From contig CAMEIH010000011.1 in NCBI GenBank assembly GCA_945917985.1, forward strand, positions 1 through 64,000: a stretch of 64,000 bases of DNA, given 5' to 3'. Each line of letters begins with the position of its first letter. Position 1 is the stretch's first letter. Shown here one piece after another: positions 58,876-64,000 of this stretch. The notes beneath the pieces are model-generated. The model was not told the DNA's origin, made no database searches, and saw nothing but the letters and a program-made list of their open reading frames with translations. The position numbers and the translations under genes were made by a program. The stretch comes from an uncultured Clostridium sp. GTDB lineage: Bacteria > Bacillota > Clostridia > Lachnospirales > Lachnospiraceae.

Positions 58876-60728
58876 GATATAACCCTCTTAAACTTCTTTT
58901 CAATTTCATATTTGCTCATGGAGATGATGGTAGGTCTTCCGTGAGGACAATGATAGGGGTTATCGAGCGAAAGCAGTTCGTCGATCAATGCTTCCATCTC
59001 TGCTCTCTCCATTTTCGTGTTTCCTTTCACGGCAGACTTACATGCCATGGATGCAAGTTTTTTCAGTATCACATCAGGCGTTCCTTTCATGGGATTTTCC
59101 AAAAGCTCATCCATGATCTCTACAAATAATTCTTTCTCATTACAGCCATATAAATCTGTGGGCATACTTCTCACCGCAAAAGAACCACCGCCAAATTCCT
59201 CTATCTCAAATCCAAGCTGTTCAAAATAATCCATATATTCCTTCAAAAGTTCTCCTTCCCGTCCCGTAAGATTAATAACCACGGGAGGATTTAAAAGCTG
59301 GGAGGACACATCTTTATTTTGAAGTTCTTTTACAAGTCGCTCATATTTCACTTTTTCATGAGCAGCATGCTGATCCACCATCAAAAGCTTATCCTTAAAT
59401 GCAATGAGCCAGTAGGTGTCAAAAATCTGTCCCAGTATCTCATACTCGTCTCTCACATCAGCCGAAAGTATTTTTTCTTCAAACAGATTCATCTGCACCG
59501 GTTTTTCCACCACAATGTGGTCGGAAGCCTTAATGATATTAGAGTGAATGTCTTCTGCAGTGCCGGATGCATCCTTTGGTGAAAATCCAAATATCCTGCT
59601 TGTCAATCCCTTCTCACCATAAGGGATTTTCTCCTCTTTCAAAAGATTCTCAATCCTTTTCGTTTCAAAAGGTTCCGGAGCTTTTATCGGTTCCGTTTTT
59701 TCTTTTTCCGGTTCTGACAGCAGTGCCTCAGGAATCATCTCCAGTTCATGAAGCCTCTTATGCACTGCCTCAGACAAAAAAGAATACATATCATTTCCCC
59801 TGTGAATGCGGATCTGCATCTTGGAAGGATGAACATTTACATCAATTTCCTGGGGATCCATTGTAAAATGAAGAACAGCAAAGGGAAATTTATGTTGCAT
59901 GACGTATTGTCTGTAGCCTTCTTCCAACGCTTTTGAAATAATATCATCCTTCACAAACCGCCCATTTACAAAATATATTTCAAAATTGCGGTTGGAACGA
60001 TTAATCTCCGGCTTACCCAAGTATCCCTTTACTTTGCAAAGACCACATTCCGCTTCGAAGGGAACCGCACCCTCAGCGATTTCTTTGCCGTAGATACGAT
60101 AGATCACTTCTTTCAGATCCCCGTTTCCCGAAGTATGAAAACGAACCTGTCCCCCATTTACAAATTTAACGGATATATCAGGTCTGGATAAGGCAATATG
60201 TTCCATCAGATCCGAAACATATCCTCCTTCCGTCTGCGGCTGTTTTAAGAACTTTCTTCTTGCCGGTGTATTATAGAACAGATTATGGACAAGAAAAGTG
60301 GTTCCGTCCGGTGCACCGATTTCCTGCACATCTTCCTCTACTCCACCGGCTATGGCATATCGGATACCGGTCAGTTCCTCTTTTGTTTTGGTGATTACTT
60401 CCACCTGAGAAACTGCGGCAATGCTGGATAATGCTTCCCCTCGAAATCCTAGACTTTCCACATAGCCAAGATCTTCTATGGACTTGATCTTACTGGTAGC
60501 ATGGCGCAAGAACGCCTTTTTAATCTCACTTTTATCAATACCACAGCCATTATCAGTGACACGAATCAATGAAATACCGCCATCCTTCAGTTCCACAGTC
60601 ACCGCCTTCGCCCCGGCATCAATTGCATTTTCTATCAGTTCCTTGACCACACTGGAAGGTCTCTCTACCACCTCACCGGCAGCAATCTGATCAATTGTAC
60701 TTTGACTTAACAGGTTAATTTCCGGCAT
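58872..60728 (-). CDS. mutL: DNA mismatch repair protein MutL
   Basis: 618-residue mismatch repair endonuclease. The GHKL ATPase domain has ELIENAIDAGAK, DNGCGID and RGEALSSIAAVS. The C-terminal domain carries the metal-binding endonuclease motif DQHAAHEKVKYE and CPHGRP. This organism therefore probably uses nicking MutL and not a MutH strand signal. AGAAAGGA lies before the ATG, and it follows mutS by 13 nt. Confidence 0.97.
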   Translation of the reverse strand: MPEINLLSQSTIDQIAAGEVVERPSSVVKELIENAIDAGAKAVTVELKDGGISLIRVTDNGCGIDKSEIKKAFLRHATSKIKSIEDLGYVESLGFRGEALSSIAAVSQVEVITKTKEELTGIRYAIAGGVEEDVQEIGAPDGTTFLVHNLFYNTPARRKFLKQPQTEGGYVSDLMEHIALSRPDISVKFVNGGQVRFHTSGNGDLKEVIYRIYGKEIAEGAVPFEAECGLCKVKGYLGKPEINRSNRNFEIYFVNGRFVKDDIISKALEEGYRQYVMQHKFPFAVLHFTMDPQEIDVNVHPSKMQIRIHRGNDMYSFLSEAVHKRLHELEMIPEALLSEPEKEKTEPIKAPEPFETKRIENLLKEEKIPYGEKGLTSRIFGFSPKDASGTAEDIHSNIIKASDHIVVEKPVQMNLFEEKILSADVRDEYEILGQIFDTYWLIAFKDKLLMVDQHAAHEKVKYERLVKELQNKDVSSQLLNPPVVINLTGREGELLKEYMDYFEQLGFEIEEFGGGSFAVRSMPTDLYGCNEKELFVEIMDELLENPMKGTPDVILKKLASMACKSAVKGNTKMERAEMEALIDELLSLDNPYHCPHGRPTIISMSKYEIEKKFKRVIS

Positions 60729-60741
60729 AAATCTTTCCTTT

Positions 60742-63387
60742 CTACCATCTGTTCTTCAATTTGTTCTGAAGCTTATAGAGGGTATTTAGCGCATCTAGAG
60801 GTGTCAGATTGGAAATATCAATTTCCTTCAGTTCTTTGATTACATCCTCATCTTTTACCGTATCGAACAGCGACATCTGGCTTAAGTCGACCTCATCATA
60901 TTTTACGGGTTTATGCTTTGTATCCTTATGATCGACGGCAATGCTCTGCACTTTTTCAAGAATATCATTGTCGCTGAGCTGCTCTGCAATCTCTTTTGCC
61001 CTGTCAATTACCATTTCAGGTACACCGGCAAGCTTTGCCACCTGAATACCATAACTCCTGTCAGCACCGCCTTTTACGATCTTACGAAGGAATACAATAT
61101 CATCCCCCTTCTCTTTCACGGCGATACAATAATTATTGACATTGCTCATCTTGCCCTCCAGCTCAGTCAGCTCATGATAATGAGTCGCAAACAGAGTTTT
61201 GGCACCAAGCAGCTTTTTGTTGCTGATGTGTTCGATTACCGCCCATGCAATACTGAGTCCGTCAAACGTGGAAGTTCCACGTCCGATCTCATCTAAAATC
61301 AAAAGGCTGTTTGACGTGGCATTACGAAGAATATTGGCAACCTCATTCATTTCCACCATAAAAGTGCTCTGACCGCTTGCCAGATCATCAGAGGCTCCCA
61401 CTCTCGTAAAGATTCTGTCCACAATACTGATATTTGCGCTGTCTGCCGGCACATAACAGCCAATCTGGGCCATCAGTACGATCAAAGCCGTCTGTCGCAT
61501 ATAGGTGGATTTTCCTGCCATATTGGGTCCTGTTATAATCGAGACACAGTACTTGTGATTATCAAGATAAGTGTCATTGGAGATAAACATATCCCCGTCG
61601 ATCATCTGTTCCACCACAGGGTGTCTTCCCGCTTTGATATCTATCACACCTTTTTCATTGATGGAAGGTCTCACATAATGATTTCTTTCTGCCACGAGAG
61701 AAAAGGAAGCAAATACATCAAGCATGGCAACTGCTTTTGCCGTTTTCTGAATTCGCTCAATCTGCATGGCAACTGCATCTCTTACTTTACAGAACATATC
61801 ATATTCCAGCGTATAAAGCTTATCTTCCGCATTTAAGATCGTATCTTCCAGTTCTTTCAATCTGGCATTGGTATAGCGTTCCGCATTGGCAAGGGTCTGT
61901 TTGCGAATATAATCATCGGGCACCAGATTCTGATAGGAATTGGTCACCTCAAAATAATAGCCGAATACTTTATTATATTTAATCTTTAAATTCTTAATCC
62001 CTGTACGGGCCCGGTCTTCTTCCTCGAGCTGCATCAGCCAGTTTTTTCCTTCTGTCTTGGCATGCCGGAGATTATCGATGGTCTCGTCAAATCCATCTTT
62101 AATGATACCTCCGTCACGGATGGAAATAGGCGGATCCTCAATAATGGAGCTGTCAATTAACGCACAGATATCATTAAGGCCGTCAATGGAATCGTTTATT
62201 TCCGAGAGCAGTCCTTTCTCAAAATCCTTCAGAACGGTTTTGATATGAGGAAGCATTTTGAGAGAATTTCGAAAAGCAATCATATCTCTTGGATTTGCTG
62301 TTTTAAAGCTCACTTTTGAAAGAAGCCTTTCCAGATCATAAACAGGATTCAGATACTCCCGTATCTCATCCCTGACCATGGGATTTACGCTCAAAGCCTC
62401 CACTGCATCAAGTCGTCTTTCAATCTGTTCCTTGTCAATCAACGGCTGTTCAATATACTGACGCATACATCGGGCTCCCATAGCCGTCTTTGTCTTATCA
62501 AGCACCCAGAGAAGGGATCCTCTCTTCTGCTTTTCCCTTAAGGTTTCACAAAGTTCCAGATTTCTTCTTGTTGAACTGTCAAGAAGCATGTATCTGCTGG
62601 TCAGATAGGGATACAGATGGGTAAAATGGGAAAGATCATTCTTCTGGGTATCATAGAGATACTGCAGAAGTGCACCGGCTGCAATTAAGCCTGCCGGGAA
62701 ATCCTCGATTCCCATTCCCTGCAAAGTATTTACACGGAAATGTTTGAGAAGACACTTTCTGCATCTGTCCTCATCATAAAAATGAGCATCCAGAGAATAA
62801 AAGGTAATCCCCAACCTTCCCTTCAGGTCCTGTAGGTCAATTCCACTTACCAGAAAAGCATCATTGCAGATGATCTCACTGGGCATATATTTATTGATCT
62901 CATCAAGAAGCTTTTTGTTGTCCTCCACTTCCGTCAGATAATAATCACCGGTGGTCACATCAGCTACGGAAATACCTGATCTGCCCTGAAAATAGGCAAC
63001 ACTCATGAGGTAATTATTTTTGCCGGCATCCATGGCCTGCACATCCATATTGGTCCCGGGCGTAACGATCCTGACAACCTCTCTCTTAACGATTCCTTTT
63101 GCAAGCTTTGGATCCTCCATCTGTTCGCAGATGGCAACCTTGTATCCCTTGGATACCAGCTTGTTCAGATAGCCCTCCACAGCATGGTAGGGCACGCCAC
63201 ACATAGGCGCCCTTTCCTCCTGACCGCAATTTTTTCCAGTCAGGGTAATCTCCAATTCTTTCGATGCCACAAGGGCATCTTCATAGAACATCTCATAAAA
63301 ATCGCCCAGTCTGTAAAACAGGATACAATCCTGATAATCCTTTTTCGTTTCCAGATACTGTTGCATCATGGGTGTTACTTCTGCCAT
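60742..63387 (-). CDS. mutS: DNA mismatch repair protein MutS
   Basis: 881-residue mismatch-recognition ATPase. The N-terminal mismatch-binding domain includes YRLGDFYEMFYEDA, where the Phe-x-Glu motif sits. The ATPase has GPNMAGKSTYMRQ (Walker A), LLILDEIGRGTSTFDGLSIAWA (Walker B and D-loop) and FATHYHEL. The C-terminal extension is normal. The ribosome site is weak. It is the first gene of the mutS-mutL-miaA-ynbB series in this window. Confidence 0.97.
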   Translation of the reverse strand: MAEVTPMMQQYLETKKDYQDCILFYRLGDFYEMFYEDALVASKELEITLTGKNCGQEERAPMCGVPYHAVEGYLNKLVSKGYKVAICEQMEDPKLAKGIVKREVVRIVTPGTNMDVQAMDAGKNNYLMSVAYFQGRSGISVADVTTGDYYLTEVEDNKKLLDEINKYMPSEIICNDAFLVSGIDLQDLKGRLGITFYSLDAHFYDEDRCRKCLLKHFRVNTLQGMGIEDFPAGLIAAGALLQYLYDTQKNDLSHFTHLYPYLTSRYMLLDSSTRRNLELCETLREKQKRGSLLWVLDKTKTAMGARCMRQYIEQPLIDKEQIERRLDAVEALSVNPMVRDEIREYLNPVYDLERLLSKVSFKTANPRDMIAFRNSLKMLPHIKTVLKDFEKGLLSEINDSIDGLNDICALIDSSIIEDPPISIRDGGIIKDGFDETIDNLRHAKTEGKNWLMQLEEEDRARTGIKNLKIKYNKVFGYYFEVTNSYQNLVPDDYIRKQTLANAERYTNARLKELEDTILNAEDKLYTLEYDMFCKVRDAVAMQIERIQKTAKAVAMLDVFASFSLVAERNHYVRPSINEKGVIDIKAGRHPVVEQMIDGDMFISNDTYLDNHKYCVSIITGPNMAGKSTYMRQTALIVLMAQIGCYVPADSANISIVDRIFTRVGASDDLASGQSTFMVEMNEVANILRNATSNSLLILDEIGRGTSTFDGLSIAWAVIEHISNKKLLGAKTLFATHYHELTELEGKMSNVNNYCIAVKEKGDDIVFLRKIVKGGADRSYGIQVAKLAGVPEMVIDRAKEIAEQLSDNDILEKVQSIAVDHKDTKHKPVKYDEVDLSQMSLFDTVKDEDVIKELKEIDISNLTPLDALNTLYKLQNKLKNRW

Positions 63388-63405
63388 TTTTTCACCGTCC
63401 GTTAT

Positions 63406-64000
63406 TTATTGTAAATCTTCAGCACGTTTGATTGCATCGTCAATATGCGCACAGAAATTCAATTCGCCCACACTTTCCACGAAGCCTGCCTTTTGCATGA
63501 CTTTCATGGGCTGTTCGTTTACATGAGAAAGGATCAGCTGAACATTCTTGTCTTTGCATTTTTGATAAAGCTGTTCCAGATTATGCATCGCCGTTGCATC
63601 CAGTGCATTCACACTTCTCATCCTGATAATCAGGCAATTGGTGGTTTCAGGCACCGAAATTCTGAGCAGTTTATCTGCCGCCGCAAAAAACAGAGGTCCG
63701 CTGATTTCATATACAAGCGTATTTGCAGGAACTTCTCTAAGTTCAATGGAATCCGGGTCATCCTGATCCTCAATATATTTCCATCCCTCCACCTGAGTTA
63801 CATCGCTCATTCGCTTCATAAACAGGATTGCTGCAAAGACAATGCCTACCTCTATAGCAACCACAAGATCAAACACAACCGTCAAAACGAAGGTAATGAT
63901 AAGTACGGAAATGTCACTCTTTGGTGAGGTTTTTACCAGATATGCAAATTCTCTAAAGCCGCACATATTATAAGCTACCATAAACAAAATTGCCGCAATG
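63406..64000 (-). CDS. SulP family anion permease, C-terminal part with STAS domain (truncated by the window edge)
   Basis: The frame stays open to the window edge at 64000, so only the C-terminal 198 residues or so are seen. The first part holds the last membrane helices (ISVLIITFVLTVVFDLVVAIEVGIVFAAILFM), and the rest is a cytoplasmic STAS domain (NTLVYEISGPLFFAAADKLLRI, CLIIRMRSVNALDATAMHNLEQLY). SulP proteins carry sulfate, bicarbonate or dicarboxylates; the substrate is not readable from this piece. The ORF-track ATG at 63987 is internal, because coding potential continues upstream of it. Confidence 0.88.
   Translation of the reverse strand, partial: IAAILFMVAYNMCGFREFAYLVKTSPKSDISVLIITFVLTVVFDLVVAIEVGIVFAAILFMKRMSDVTQVEGWKYIEDQDDPDSIELREVPANTLVYEISGPLFFAAADKLLRISVPETTNCLIIRMRSVNALDATAMHNLEQLYQKCKDKNVQLILSHVNEQPMKVMQKAGFVESVGELNFCAHIDDAIKRAEDLQ

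Noticed and set aside
1-64000. CRISPR arrays, tRNA or rRNA genes, insertion sequences, toxin-antitoxin or defence genes
   Set aside because: I found no repeat-spacer pattern, no cloverleaf-like or rRNA-like sequence in the gaps and no matching protein motifs.

Overview
The window looks like core chromosome of a Clostridia bacterium, most likely a member of the Lachnospiraceae. The evidence is gene order, not a database match: Asp23-fakA-recG, rsmD-coaD-ylbJ, the paired radical-SAM genes ahead of rng and an L21 leader, obg-yhbY-nadD-yqeK-rsfS, lexA divergent from a LysM gene, sepF-yggS, and radC-mreBCD-PBP2-minCDE-rodA-mgsA. The DNA is moderately AT-rich, Shine-Dalgarno sites are strong, and ylbJ points to a spore-forming lineage. 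I see no rRNA, tRNA, CRISPR array, prophage, insertion sequence or recognisable defence island, and no gene-free stretch longer than 300 bases.

Layout. From 0.1 to 12.5 kb, plus-strand genes cover envelope and lipid functions (Asp23, FakA-like kinase, DegV), RecG, a type IIA topoisomerase pair, rsmD, coaD, a coiled-coil protein and a cell-wall amidase. ylbJ then lies on the minus strand, overlapping the amidase gene tail to tail. From 13.4 to 31.7 kb, plus-strand genes encode RNA modification (RsuA-like, RluA-like), a HAD phosphatase, a YgiQ radical-SAM protein, RecU, a partial histidine operon (hisZGDBI) with its own promoter and a palindromic candidate operator, the TIGR03960/TIGR03936 pair, RNase G, an L21 leader with rplU-prp-rpmA, obg, yhbY, nadD, yqeK and rsfS. 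From 31.7 to 36.5 kb the strands are mixed: a DUF378 protein, lexA, a divergent SOS-controlled LysM protein resembling YneA, a Xer-type recombinase, an AI-2E family permease, dtd and a small membrane protein. From 36.6 kb to the end every gene is on the minus strand: a cytidylate-kinase-like protein, a CstA-family transporter with an unknown neighbour, rluD, lspA, aroB, sepF, yggS, an orphan HlyD-like adaptor, a P-loop protein, a D,D-carboxypeptidase, mgsA, the rodA/min/PBP2/mre block, radC, an ynbB-like PLP enzyme, miaA, mutL, mutS and a SulP/STAS fragment cut by the window edge.

How the genes work together. The right half is largely a shape-and-division region: MreBCD, PBP2 and RodA build the lateral wall, MinCDE places the septum, and SepF, the carboxypeptidase and LspA serve the envelope. 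The 32-34 kb segment links DNA damage to division arrest (LexA and the LysM protein) and lies next to a chromosome-dimer-type recombinase. The left half mixes replication and repair (RecG, topoisomerase, RecU) with ribosome biogenesis.

The least ordinary features are the roughly 235-residue insert inside the PBP2 transpeptidase region, LexA boxes built into a consensus promoter, a palindrome just downstream of the his promoter, an imperfect inverted repeat upstream of the Xer gene, a run of nine G in aroB, and several intrinsic-terminator-like hairpins immediately upstream of the next gene's start codon. I found no clearly new multi-gene system. The findings are leads of modest to medium strength. 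Several start codons differ from the ORF track because a Shine-Dalgarno site points to an internal ATG, GTG or TTG; each entry says why.
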